A stretch of DNA of 64,000 bases from Streptomyces mexicanus (GTDB taxonomy: Bacteria; Actinomycetota; Actinomycetes; Streptomycetales; Streptomycetaceae): positions 2,748,211 through 2,812,210 of the forward strand of contig NZ_LR732544.1 in NCBI RefSeq assembly GCF_902506575.1. Reading direction: 5' to 3'. Both the position numbers and the translations under genes were made by a program. Below, in pieces: positions 32,801-43,700 of this stretch (its first letter is position 1; the number at the start of each line of letters is the position of its first letter). The notes below the pieces were generated by a model, which had not been told where the DNA came from, did no database searches, and was given only the letters and a program-made list of their open reading frames with translations.

Positions 32801-32941
32801 CGCCCCCCGGCCCCAGCCCGACGCCCGGTCGATGGCCGTCGGCAGGGTTGGTTTCCATCCGGAGGCTGCCAGTCCCGCATCGTCGGCGAGGCCTGCGTCG
32901 GCGAGGGCGGACAGCTGCACCGCGTTCTCGACACCCTCCAT
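32801..32941 (-). pseudogene. Truncated copy of the recombinase-like gene's 3' end
   Basis: Reads MEGVENAVQLSALADAGLADDAGLAASGWKPTLPTAIDRASGWGRGA, closely matching the C-terminus of the 26076-27305 protein (WVEGVEHAVQLSVLADAGLDDNAGLAAAGWEPTLLAAVDCALGWGRA). It is joined directly to a copy of that operon's leader and operators (32952-33009). A duplicated locus has therefore lost about 1.4 kb internally, leaving promoter plus tail. Confidence 0.7.
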
Positions 32942-32951
32942 CCGACCTCGC

Positions 32952-33009
32952 GTTGTCTCCGAACAACGAACAGGGGGAGTGCAGCGAAGTCTCGTTGTGT
33001 CCGCACAGC
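32952..33009 (-). promoter_or_regulatory. Paired GTTGT-type operator, locus 2
   Basis: GTTGTCTCCGAACAAC (32952-32967) and GTTGTGTCCGCACAGC (32994-33009), starts 42 bp apart, upstream of the truncated recombinase-like copy. The second dyad is slightly degenerate. Confidence 0.7.
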
Positions 33010-33050
33010 AAACGGGCACGGTCGGCGCGACCGTGCCCGTTGAGTTGAAT

Positions 33051-33083
33051 CACAGAATCTGTTACTCCGGCACTCCCGGACTC
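33051..33083. repeat. Dispersed palindrome family, member 10
   Basis: CACAGAATCTGTTACTCCGG plus CACTCCCGGACTC. It encodes the last residues (SPGVPE) and stop of the gene at 33062, placed like member 9. Confidence 0.6.
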
Positions 33084-33508
33084 CTGCGCCTTGGATCCGC
33101 CTCGGTACTGGCCGTCTGCCCCTTGCTGCGCGGCAGGACGGAGCGCCGCAGGTCCTCTTCGGTGTCACCGCGGAGCCGGTGGGCGTGTGCCATGAGCAGG
33201 TCGACCGCGACCCGGATCAGGGTGTTGTCCGTGATGATTTCGGATCGGTTCCGGCGGCGGGCGCTGACGTGCCGGCGCAGCGCGGCGAGGTCGGCAACCT
33301 GGTCCGCCCTCAGGCGTGCCTCCTTGCGCTCCAGCTGCGCCCACTTCGGGCCACCGTCGCTGGGGGGCTCCGTGACTACGGGAGTCGGCGACTCGACGCC
33401 GGGGCCTTCCCCTTCGCTGCCAAGGATGGGTTCGACTTCCGGGGTCAGCGGCTTCCGCTCACCGTTTATGCCCGATTCGGCGGGAACGACTGACCGCGTC
33501 CTCGTCAC
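33062..33508 (-). CDS. Putative ParB-like partition partner
   Basis: A 148-residue protein overlapping the parA stop (ATGA at 33505-33508), hence the second gene of a partition operon. The N-terminal half is acidic and disordered. Residues about 70-125 (RLRADQVADLAALRRHVSARRRNRSEIITDNTLIRVAVDLLMAHAHRLRGDTEEDLRRSV) look like a basic ribbon-helix-helix or small centromere-binding domain. Such small ParB-type partners are typical of type Ib partition systems. The call depends mostly on linkage to parA. Confidence 0.65.
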   Translation of the reverse strand: MTRTRSVVPAESGINGERKPLTPEVEPILGSEGEGPGVESPTPVVTEPPSDGGPKWAQLERKEARLRADQVADLAALRRHVSARRRNRSEIITDNTLIRVAVDLLMAHAHRLRGDTEEDLRRSVLPRSKGQTASTEADPRRRSPGVPE

Positions 33509-34317
33509 GCGAACTCCTTGATCATGCGCTGCGCGGCGGCCTTGTAGACCTCCCGCATCTCGCTGGCACGGCTGCCCAGCTCAGCGAGCGGGATGGCCTC
33601 GTCGGCGGCGTCCTTCACGACCGACCGCAGCGGGATCGGGTCCCAGACCCTGTCCTCACCGAAGATCTGCGGCAGGGTGCCGAGGTGGTGGGTGTGAGCG
33701 GCAAGGCGGCTGTCGACCATGGACGGGATGGCTGCGGCGAACACCAGGTCCGGGTTGCCCATTTCCTTGCGGTTGATCTCGCTCGCGATGAAGTCCCGGA
33801 ACCGCACAGCGCCTTCGACGCCGTCGTACTCCGGCTCGACCAGGGCAACAGCGTAGTCGGCAGCCGCCAGGGCGAGCTGGGTGAGGTGCCCCAGGGAGGG
33901 CTGACAGTCAAACAGGGTGAAGTCGTAATCGTCATCTGCGCCCTGCAGCGCCCGGGCCAGGCGCCCTCGTGACCCGATCACGGCCGCCTCGGAGATGCGG
34001 TTCTCCAGGTCGAACCGGGAGGGGATGATGTCGATGCGCTGGGCGTAGATGCCGTCCCATCCGCAGGGCACGATCGCGTCGGCGGCTACGCCTACCTCTC
34101 CCGACTTGATGACCTCGGCGGTGGTGACGAGCGGCTTCTCCTTACGGTAGGGGCGGCCCATCCTGCGCGAGAGGTTCGCCTGCGGGTCGACGTCGACCAC
34201 CAGGACCTTGCACCCCTCGTCGGCGAGTGCGGCCGCGACGCACTCCACCCAGCCTGTCTTGCCGACGCCGCCCTTGTTGTTGCCGGCGGCGACGCGCTTA
34301 CTCCTGCGCTGCGGCAT
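33505..34317 (-). CDS. parA: ParA family partition ATPase
   Basis: A 270-residue Walker-type ATPase. The deviant Walker A GNNKGGVGKT is at about residues 12-21. The A' motif is VLVVDVDPQANLSRRMG and Walker B is FTLFDCQPSLGHLTQLAL. It lacks an N-terminal HTH, so it is type Ib-like. It segregates plasmid copies together with the downstream small DNA-binding protein. ATG at 34317 follows AAAGGAGAAGCCC; the extended frame to 34449 runs through a dispersed palindrome and is not used. Confidence 0.9.
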   Translation of the reverse strand: MPQRRSKRVAAGNNKGGVGKTGWVECVAAALADEGCKVLVVDVDPQANLSRRMGRPYRKEKPLVTTAEVIKSGEVGVAADAIVPCGWDGIYAQRIDIIPSRFDLENRISEAAVIGSRGRLARALQGADDDYDFTLFDCQPSLGHLTQLALAAADYAVALVEPEYDGVEGAVRFRDFIASEINRKEMGNPDLVFAAAIPSMVDSRLAAHTHHLGTLPQIFGEDRVWDPIPLRSVVKDAADEAIPLAELGSRASEMREVYKAAAQRMIKEFA

Positions 34318-34340
34318 GGGCTTCTCCTTTCTCCGCTGCG

Positions 34341-34387
34341 GGACTCTGCGACTCCGGACGATCCAGAGTCTGTTACTTCGGCAGTCT
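34341..34387. repeat. Dispersed palindrome family, member 11
   Basis: GGACTCTGCGACTCCGGACG followed by ATCCAGAGTCTGTTACTTCGG. It lies 24 bp upstream of parA, so it may also influence partition gene expression. Confidence 0.65.
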
Positions 34388-34536
34388 GGCACCCGCCCCG
34401 CGTGGCTCTGCGAGGAACCCGCCGGTTTCACCCCTGCTGCCGCCGGCACATGGACCGCGGCCGGGCCACGGCAGCTCCCTGCGAGTCAGGACAGGGCGTT
34501 GAGCGCCACCCGTCACGACCGCTACAGGGCGAACGG

Positions 34537-34667
34537 CGCCCGGCAGTGCACTTCCCCGATTCACCTCTCGCAGGTTGTGCACCTTTGCAATGGCTCGTTC
34601 CTGCGCTCCGCCTTAACGTGAGGCTCACCCACCTGGAGCGATCAAGCGAACCGCTTGAGTGCATCCA
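34537..34667 (+). promoter_or_regulatory. Conserved upstream module, copy 1
   Basis: CGCCCGGCAGTGCA at 34537, TTTGCAATGGC exactly 47 bp later at 34584, CCCACCT at 34628 and GAGTGCATCCA at 34657. The same words in the same order and nearly identical spacing occur at 57883-57997. It ends 91 bp before the giant ORF. Probably a promoter/regulatory region; the encoded frame is not a gene. The rest of the 441-bp gap before 34759 has only dispersed member 11. Confidence 0.65.
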
Positions 34668-34758
34668 TCTGCCGTTTTGCACTCGCGTTCCGGTGGGTGC
34701 GACGTGGCATCCGCCCGCCGGCGTGCCACGTGGTGAGTACGTCACACGGGGAGAGCGC

Positions 34759-37700
34759 ATGGGGGATCGGTTCGCGACGGTAGACACGGAAGCGGAGACC
34801 GCGTCCGAAACCGAATCGGCCGCCCCATCTGATCCGCTGCCTCTTCCCGACGGCGCGGAGCCGGTCGACGGCGTACCTGGCTATCACGCGCTAATCAAGG
34901 GCGGCTCGGTCACCGTCTTCAGTCCGGACGGCACCGAGATCGCCTCCGGCTCCCGTCAAGGCGGCGTCGCGGTGGGCCGGGTCGGTGACGTCCGCCTGGT
35001 GAGCGACGGGTACGGCGACAGGCGGCTGTCGTCGTTCGCGATGCTGGCCGCGCGCCACCACCGGGCGGCGACCGATCCGAGCGCCCGCGACAAGGTCTGG
35101 GTGCGGTGGGAGGAAGACGGCGTCGCCGCGGTATACGGCACCGACAAGTACGACGACGACGACCTGCGGGCGGTGAAGGCCGGGAACCTGTACTGGTCGG
35201 GGCAGCGGCAGGCGCGGGTGACCGGCCGAAGGTGGAATCCGGAGACCCGTGACCGCAACCTCGCCGCGGTGCTGCAGGCGTTCGCCCGGCAGGACCGCAA
35301 CATCGTGGTGCTCGGGCCGGGCCAGACTCCGGAGGACCTGGTCGCCTCGCCGACTGCGGCTGCGGCCGTCCCGGCGCCGCAAGCCTCGCCGGCCACGGCC
35401 GCGCCCGCTCCCCCGCCCGAGCCGGAGCCGGAGCCGGAGCCGCTGGATCTCACCGGCCTGTCGTACGAGGAACTGGTGGAGGCGGAGGACGCCGCCGCCG
35501 TGGAGCGGTCCCGGGACTACAGCACCGCGGCGGAGGCCCGGTATCGGGCACTGCGGCAGGAGCGCGGCAGGCGGCTGCTGGACCGGGTGGCGACGGCGGT
35601 GCCGGTCACCGAGATGAGCGGCGAGGAGCTCGCGGCTGAGAGCGACTGGTGGAAGGCGAACTCCTACAAGACGCCGTTCCACTCCTCGGATGAGGAGTAC
35701 CGCACGCTGGAGCGTCACTTCAGGGCGGTACGCACCGAGCGGTACGCCCGCATCGCCCGTACCATCCTGGCCGGTCCGGCGGCGGCGGACCTGGACGATG
35801 AGGCGTTGGAGCGCACCTACGAGCAGGTCGGCCGGACGTGGACGCGCCTGCCGACCGAGCACGAGCTGCACGACCAGGTGGCCGACTACCGCAAGGCCGT
35901 CCAAGAGGAACGGATCGCCCGCCGGGCACGCTCCTACAGCGAGCGGACTCCGGTGGGCGAGATGACGCTGGAAGACCTGATCGCAGAGAGCGCCGAGCTG
36001 GGGTCGAGCCTCGACGCCCGCAACGAGCAGTCCGCCTACTCCTACAGCGATGCGGTCAGGGAGGCCCGGGCCGCGCGGCTGAAGGCCGTGGAGGAGGAGT
36101 GGTTCCAGCGAGGCATGGAGCAGCACCCGGAGGCGGCCCGCGCGAAACTGGGTGGGAGCATCACCGGCCGCCGCTCGGTGCTGATCGACGGTTCGGTCCG
36201 CGCCTACGGCTACATCGAGCGCCAGGGAAAGAAGTTCCGGGCCCTGACCGACTACGACCAGCGCAGCAGGATCGGCGACTTCGACTCCGCGCCGGCCGCG
36301 ATGGCCGCCCTTGTGCAGCGCTACGACCAGGACCCGGAGACGCTGCCGCGGCGCACCTGGGGCCTGGAGCGGGAAGTGGACCTGCCGGTCAGCGCCTACG
36401 ACCCGCTGGTCTCGTGGCTGCGGCGCAGGCCTTCGAAACTCTCCCGCGAGTACGACCGGGTGCTCACCCTCCTCACCCCCTTCCAGCTGCCGACGCAGAC
36501 GAAGGTGGTGAACCCGCTCACGAACCAGGTGATGCGGGCCTACCCGTTCCACTTCGAGGAAGGGCTGCTCGGGGAGCTGGCCCGGATCGCGGAGCGGACC
36601 ACGGAGGACCTGCGCGAGCAGTCGCTGGACGAGAATTTGCCCAAGCGGGAGAGGGAGGCGGCCAAGCGGCGGATCCCGGCGATGGGTGCCGCGCTCATCG
36701 GCATCAACGCGGTGATCGAGCAGGTGCGTGCCGCCGGCGGCGACGTCGAGCGGCGCGGGGTGGACCAGTCCCGGCTGGCGGCGCAGATGGCGGCGCTGGC
36801 CGGTACCGTCAACGAGCAAGAGGAAGGCGAGGCCGATGGCGACGACAAGCCAGTACGAGACGCTGCTGCGCAGGCACTGGGAGGAGTTCCGGCCGCAGGA
36901 GCTGGCGGCGATGGAGGATCCGGACCGGCACTTCCGCAGGCTGGCGGCGCAGATGAGCGAGGCGATCGCCGCGGCGGAGGAGGACCTGGAGGAGAGCCTG
37001 GAGCCGGAGACGGGCTACCAGGCCCGGGTCGGGCAGCTGGAGCAGATCAGGGCGACGGCGCGGGAGCAGGTGCTGCGCGAGATGCTGCCGCCGCCGGAGG
37101 ACGCGGACAGCCCGGCGGCGCCGCTGAGTCCGGAAGCAGTGGAGCTGGCGGCGATCCGCAGGGAGCTGGAGAACCTGTAGCGCGGTTCCGCCCCGATCCG
37201 GCGGACCTGCCGCGCGGCCCGCTGGCTCGGGCTGAGGCGAACCTCGAAGCCATCAAGGTGCTGCGGACGTTGGAGAGCGCCCGCCGCGGCGCCACCACCG
37301 AGGAGAAGCGCATCCTGGCCCGCTGGTCGGGATGGGGCTCGGTCCCGACCGTTTTCCTCGACGAGCCGGATCCCGATGAGCCGATCTACGCACCCGGCGG
37401 CGAGTGGGAGGGCAGGTTCGAGGCGGACCATGCCCGCTGGGAGTCGTACGACCGGGTGCGCAGCGAGCTGCGGGAGCTGCTGGACCCCTTCGAGTGGCGG
37501 GCGGCGTCCCGGGCCGTGCTGTCGGCTCACTACACCCCGCAAGGCGTCGCTGAGGCGATGTGGCAGGGCCTGGCCGCGTATGGCTTCGACGGCGGGGAGG
37601 TCCTGGAGGCTGGGTGCGGGTCCGGTGCGTTCTTCGGGGTGGCCCCGGAGAACGCGCGGCTGACCGGCGTTGAGGTGGACCCCACCACCGCGGCGATCGC

Positions 37701-40700
37701 GGCGCGGATCTACCCGCACGCCAACGTGCTGGCCGAGTCGTTCGCCGACACCGACGCCCCGGTCGGCACATTCGACCTCGTGATCGGGAACGTGCCGTTC
37801 GCGCAGGCCCCGTTCGGGGAGCGCCGCTACGGCGCGGCCGGGCACTCGCTGCACAACGGCTTCATCATCAAGCAGCTCGCACTGCTGCGGCCGGGCGGCT
37901 ACATGGCCGTGATCACCTCGCGGTGGACGCTGGACGGCGAGGACACCTCCGCCCGCCGGGCCATGTCCCGCTGGGGCGACCTGGCGGCCGCGTACCGCCT
38001 GCCGGCGGGCACCTTCGGCGAGACCGCCGACACCGACGTGGTCGCCGACGTGCTGGTCTTCCGCCGCCGCGCGGAGGGCGAGGAACCGGGCGACCAGACG
38101 TGGATCGACGCACCGGAACGGGACCTGGGCGGCCACACCCTCCCGGTGAACGCCTACTTCACCCAGCACCCCGAGAACGTGCTGGGCCGCCTGACGTCCG
38201 AGACGGGGCCGTACGGGCCCCGGGTGACGGTGCAGGGCGACCCGGACGAGGCCCCCCGCCTGCTGCGCGAACGAATGGAGGCCTCCGCCGCCGCGGCGGT
38301 CGCCGACGGCCAGGGCTACGTCCCGCACGAGGACGGGCCCGACCGCGCGCCGCTGCTGCTGCAGACCGCCCGCGAGAAGCACGCGACGGACTTCACCGGC
38401 CGCCTCTACATCGACGACGACGGGCAGATCTGGCAGCACGTCAACGGCGAGGACCCGATCCGGGTCATCACCGCCGACGGCGCCAGTGGCACCGAGCAGC
38501 TGCGGATGCTGCTGTCGCTGCGCGACACCGCGAGCGAGCTGCAAGAGCTGGACCGCACCGGCAGCGACCCCGACCGTGCGCGCGAGGTCCGCAGCCAGCT
38601 CGCCCGGCTGCACACCGCCTACACCACGGCGCACGGGCCGCTGTCCCGGCCCCGGCAGACCCGGATGGCGCTGCCGACCGACGAGGCCAGGGCCGCCGCC
38701 CGCGCCGCCGGCGTCGACCTGGCCGACGACGAGCGGCTTCCCACGGGCTGGGGCTGGTTCCGCCAGGACCCGCACGCCGCCGTCGTCCTGGGCCTGGAGC
38801 ACTGGGACCGGGCGAACGACCGGCCAGTGCCCTCCGAGGTCCTCACCCGGCGGCCGGGCACCCGCCGCAGCGAGCTGGAGCCCACCGACGACCCGAAGGC
38901 TGCACTGGCGGCAGTGATGAGCGCCACCGGCGGCGTGGACCTGCCGCTGATCGCCTCCCTGCTGGGCACGACCCCCGAAGAAGCCCGGCGCCGCCTGGGC
39001 ACCGAGGTCTTCGACAACCCGGTCACCAAGAAGCTGGAGCACGCCGGCGCCTACCTGTCCGGGCCGGTCCGGGTGAAGCTCGAACAGGCCCGCGAGGCGG
39101 CCGCCACCGATCCGAAGTACGCGGTGAACGTCGCCGCGCTGGAAGCGGTGCAGCCGCCACCCAAGCGCCTGGGGCAGTTCACTGCCCAGCTCGGCGCGCA
39201 CTGGATTCCCGCCTCCCTCGTACAGGGCTTCCTGCGCGAGTACCTCGGCGACCCGACCCTTCAGGTCAGCCACAACGAGCGCTACGGCTGGTCCCTGGCC
39301 GCGGGCAAGGTGCCCGACGCAATCAACGCGCTCAAGGGCACCGAACGCCGCTCGGCAGTGCACATCGCCAAGGCCCTGCTCGGGCGGGCCTCAATGGTGG
39401 TCAACACCCTCGATGGCAACGGGGTGGACGAGGACGCCACCCGCGCGATGCGCTACAAGGCCGACGCGATGCGGTCGGCGTTCGAGGACTACTGCACCGC
39501 CAATACCGCCCGGGTGACGCTGCTCACCGACGCCTACAACCGGCAGATGAACGGGCATGTCGTCCGCAACTACGACGGTCTCGCCCCGACCCTAACCGGA
39601 CTCACGACTGAGCGGACCCCCTTCCCGTGGCAGCTCTCGGCGGCCGCGCGAATGCAGTTCGAGCGGGGCGTGGTCCTCGCTCACGAGATGGGCCTGGGCA
39701 AGACCACCACGATGGTGATTGGCTCGCAGGCCCTGAAGGCCTCCGGGCAGATCACCAAGCCCTTCGCGGTCGTCCAGCCGCACCTGGCCCGGCAGTGGCT
39801 GGACGAAGCCAAGCTGCTCTACCCCAACGCCGACATCCACCTGATCACCTCCGACGACCTCGCCGACGGCAACCGTCGCCGGGTCCTGGAGTGGCTGCGC
39901 GCCAACACCCCGGACCTGGTCATCTTCACCGAGGGCGCGTTCGGATCGATCCGGATGAGCCCCGAGCAGCAAGAGCTGTACCTCTTCCGCGAGATCGAGT
40001 CCCTGAAGGAACAGCTCAAGCGCGAGCGCGGAGTCCCGCACAACAACTTCGCGCTGATGCAGCTGGAGAGGCGCCTGACCACGGTGGAAGCCCGCATCCG
40101 GCGCAACGACGCGCCGATGCGCACCCCGGGCGAGGTGTACTGGGACGACCTCGGGTTCGACTACGCGCTCATCGACGAAGCCCACCGCTTCACCGCCGTG
40201 GGCTTCCGCTCCAAGGAGGCCGGCGGCGAGACCGCGAGCGTCCGCGCGGTGGACCTGCACCAGAAGCTCAGGTGGCACCACCAGGTGGCGGAGGCCCACG
40301 GCGGCCGCCCCACCGTCACCCTCGGCACCGGCACACCGATGGAGAATTCCATCTTTGAGCAGTATTCGGTGCTCGAACTGGCGACGCCGTGGCTGCTGGA
40401 CCAGTTCGGAGTGCACGGCCCGGACCTGTGGGCGGAGACCTTCGGGCAGAAGGTCCAGCGCATCGAGATGGCACCGGACGGCAGCGGCCTGACGGTCGTG
40501 GAGCGCTTCTCCCGGTTCGTGTCGAAGTCCACGATGAAGACGATGTGGGGGCTGGCCGCCGACACCAAGACCGGCGACGACGTCGGGATCCAGCGGCCCA
40601 AGCTCGCCGGCGGCGCCCCGGAACTCGTGCTGGTGGAACCGACCGCCGACCAACGCGCCCGGCTCCAGACCCTGGTGGCCAGGGGCCAGGCGATCCACGC

Positions 40701-43700
40701 CGGTGACGTCACCCGCGACGAGGACAACATGCTGGCCGTCTCCGGCGAGGGCCGCGCGGTCGCGCTGGACCCCCGCCTGGTGGACCCCAATGCGCCCGCG
40801 GCAAACAAGCTCGTAACTGCGGCCGACATCATTGCGAAGGGCTACCACGCCCACAAGGACCGCACCTACGCCGTCTCCAGCCGCGACGACACCCCGCACC
40901 CGGTCCCCGGCGGGCTGTTCATCGTCTTCTGCAACAGCGGCACCCCCGGCGGCAACAACAAAGGTGGCTTCGACCTCTACGCCGAACTGCGCGACCTGCT
41001 CGCCGCCCGCGGCGTGCCCCGCGACATGGTCCAGTTCGCCCAGGACCACCACACCCCCGAGAAGAAAGCCGCGATGACCGACGCCGCCAACAACGGCGGC
41101 ATCGCGGTACTCATGGGCTCCAGCGAAGTTCTCGGCACTGGCTTCAACGGCCAGAACCGGGCCTACGCCCTGATGCACCTGGATCAGGACTGGACCCCGG
41201 CCATGATGATGCAGCGCAACTACCGCGTCATCCGCACCGGCAACCAGCACGAGGAAGTGAACATCTACTTCCTGGCCACCAAGGGCAGCATGGACGCCTG
41301 GCAGGTCGGACTGCTCACCTCCAAAGCGGAGGGCCTGCGCGACATCCAACGACCGCCCGGCGAGGGCGACGACGACAACGACACCGTCGAAGAGATCGGC
41401 GAGAGCGACTGGGACTACGCCACGATGGCCGCCGAGATCGGCGGCAACCCCTACATGCGGCAGTTCATGGAGGCCAAGCTCCACCTCCAGGGCCTGGAGG
41501 CCGACCGTCGGAACGCAGCCGCCGACCGCGTCCGCCAATTGGAGCTGCTGGGCATCAAGGAAGGCGAGCTGGTCGGCACCCGGCTGGCCATCGCAGCCCG
41601 CGAAAAGGCACTGCCGAAGATCACCGAGACGATCCGCGGTGCCGCTTTCCGCATCCGTATCGGCGGACGCGAATTCGACCGGTTCGGCGAGGCCGCCCCT
41701 GTTCTGCGCCAGGCCGTCATCGAGGCTGTGCGCGCCCACCAGAGGGAGGGCCTTGGCGCGTGGAAGAAGCTGGGCACCTTTGGGGGCCTCGACTTCGCCG
41801 TTCAGCCGGAGATCGCCCACGGTAGCGGCGAGATCCGCGCGTACATCGGGTTCCCCGAGCTGCGCCACAGCGAGTCACGGTGCTCCATGGAGGACCTGGC
41901 CAAGGGGAACATCGGTGCCACCATGCTGGGCCGCCTGGCCACCGCCCTCGAAAAGGCCGAGGATCACCAGCTGATGGACCGTGAGCGCCTCCCCAGCCTG
42001 GAGAAGGAAGTGGCGGTACTGACGGCCCAGCAGGAAGCAGTGAACTACGGACCTGCCATCGAGCACGCGCGGCGGCGGGTCGAATTGCTCGACGCGGTCG
42101 TCGGCGCGATCACCGAGCGGGACAAGATCCCCGAGCTGACCGAGTCCATGCTCGACCCGAAGAAATATCCCACCGAGAGCAGCCGCAAGAAGGCCCTCCA
42201 GGAGAACGCCGAGAAGCGGGCACCGCTCCAGGCCAAGGTGGACGCGGCGGTCGCGAGCTTGGCCGCGTTCGACGCGGAGAACCCCGCTCCCGAACCCGTG
42301 GTGCTCGTCGACAGCTGGACGGAGGACAACGACACGGACGAGGCCTATGAGCAGTGGCGAGAGCGGCAACGGATCATTGTTCAGCAGAACCGGGAGGCTG
42401 GGCTGGGAGCACCGGCCCCCGCGGACAAGCCCGCCCCTGCGTCCGACGATGGCACTGCCGGGTCCGTTGACGCCGCCCCGGAGCCCGATGCTGCGGCCGC
42501 CAGGCCCACCGGCAGCTCCGACACCCGTCCCGCGGACGGGGCTCAAGCACCGCCGGAGCAAGCCCCGCCGGCAGAGGACGGCAGCAGCACCGAGGAACCC
42601 CTGCAGTCCCAGAGTCCCGAAGTCCGGGAGTCGCAGACCAGCGAGCCGCCCGGCGACGAGCCCGGTCCCGGAACGGAGGAGCAGCCCAGGCCTGGTTTCA
42701 TCACCCGGATCACGCCCCCAGCGGGCACGGCGATCGACCGCTCCTGGTGGGTGGGTGCCTACGGCCAGTGGGACACGTCCAACGTGGGACGCAAGGGCGT
42801 TCCGTCCGCCCTGATCAAGTTCGCGTCTGAGGCGGAGGCGGCGGGATGGGCCGTGGCGCTGCGCGCCGGGTCCGTCGCGACTGAGGACGGAGAATCATTG
42901 CTCGGCGTGTGGGAGTGCGAGGCGTCCGGCACGACCCACGACAACAGCCGGGGTGGGCAGTCGCTCGCCGTTCTGTCCTTGATGTGGACTCAGGCGGAAG
43001 GCGCTAAGCGCTGGACGTTCGACACAGAGCGCTCAGGGGCGGAGCTTGGCGGTCGCCTTCTGCCCGGATACGTGACGCTGACCGACTACCGGCGTGCCCT
43101 GTCTCAGGCCCGGGTGCGGCAGGTAGACCCCTCGGCAAAGGCAACGGCGGCTGCCACTCGTGAGACGAAATCAGCAGAGGTGGAATCGTCCGCCGTCGAA
43201 GACGTAACCACCCTGTACGCACCCGGCGAGCAGGTCCGCGTAACCCCCATGAACTACGACACGTGGAGCAAGACCTACGTGCCGCTGCCTGAGTTCATCG
43301 GCACCGTGATCAGCTATACCCGGAACGGCAACTACATGGTGCGCGAGCCGGAGCACGGCACCAGCAAGCACTATGACGCCCTGCGCGAACTGCACAAGCG
43401 GGACACGGACCCGGCGGACAGCGAGACACCCCCGCCGACGGCCGAACAGCGCAACACCAGCCAGCAGCCGACCGAGCCGATCCCGGAGCAAGACAGCGAC
43501 GGGTACGGGACGGCCAACCTGTACGAGGAGTTCGGTCTCGTGCCGCCGGAACGCGTCCCGAACCCGGCTCCGCAGGATGAGCCGGAGACGGACGCGGAGA
43601 GGGAGGGCGCCGACGGCGTCCCGGACGGGCAGATGACCGTGGAAGAGGCACAGACCGAAGCCGCGCCCGCCGGCCCGGAAGGCACCCCGCCCGCGCCTCC

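Noticed and set aside
12925-34387. CRISPR array made of the dispersed palindromes
   Set aside because: Units are kilobases apart, vary in sequence and have no regular spacers or cas genes.
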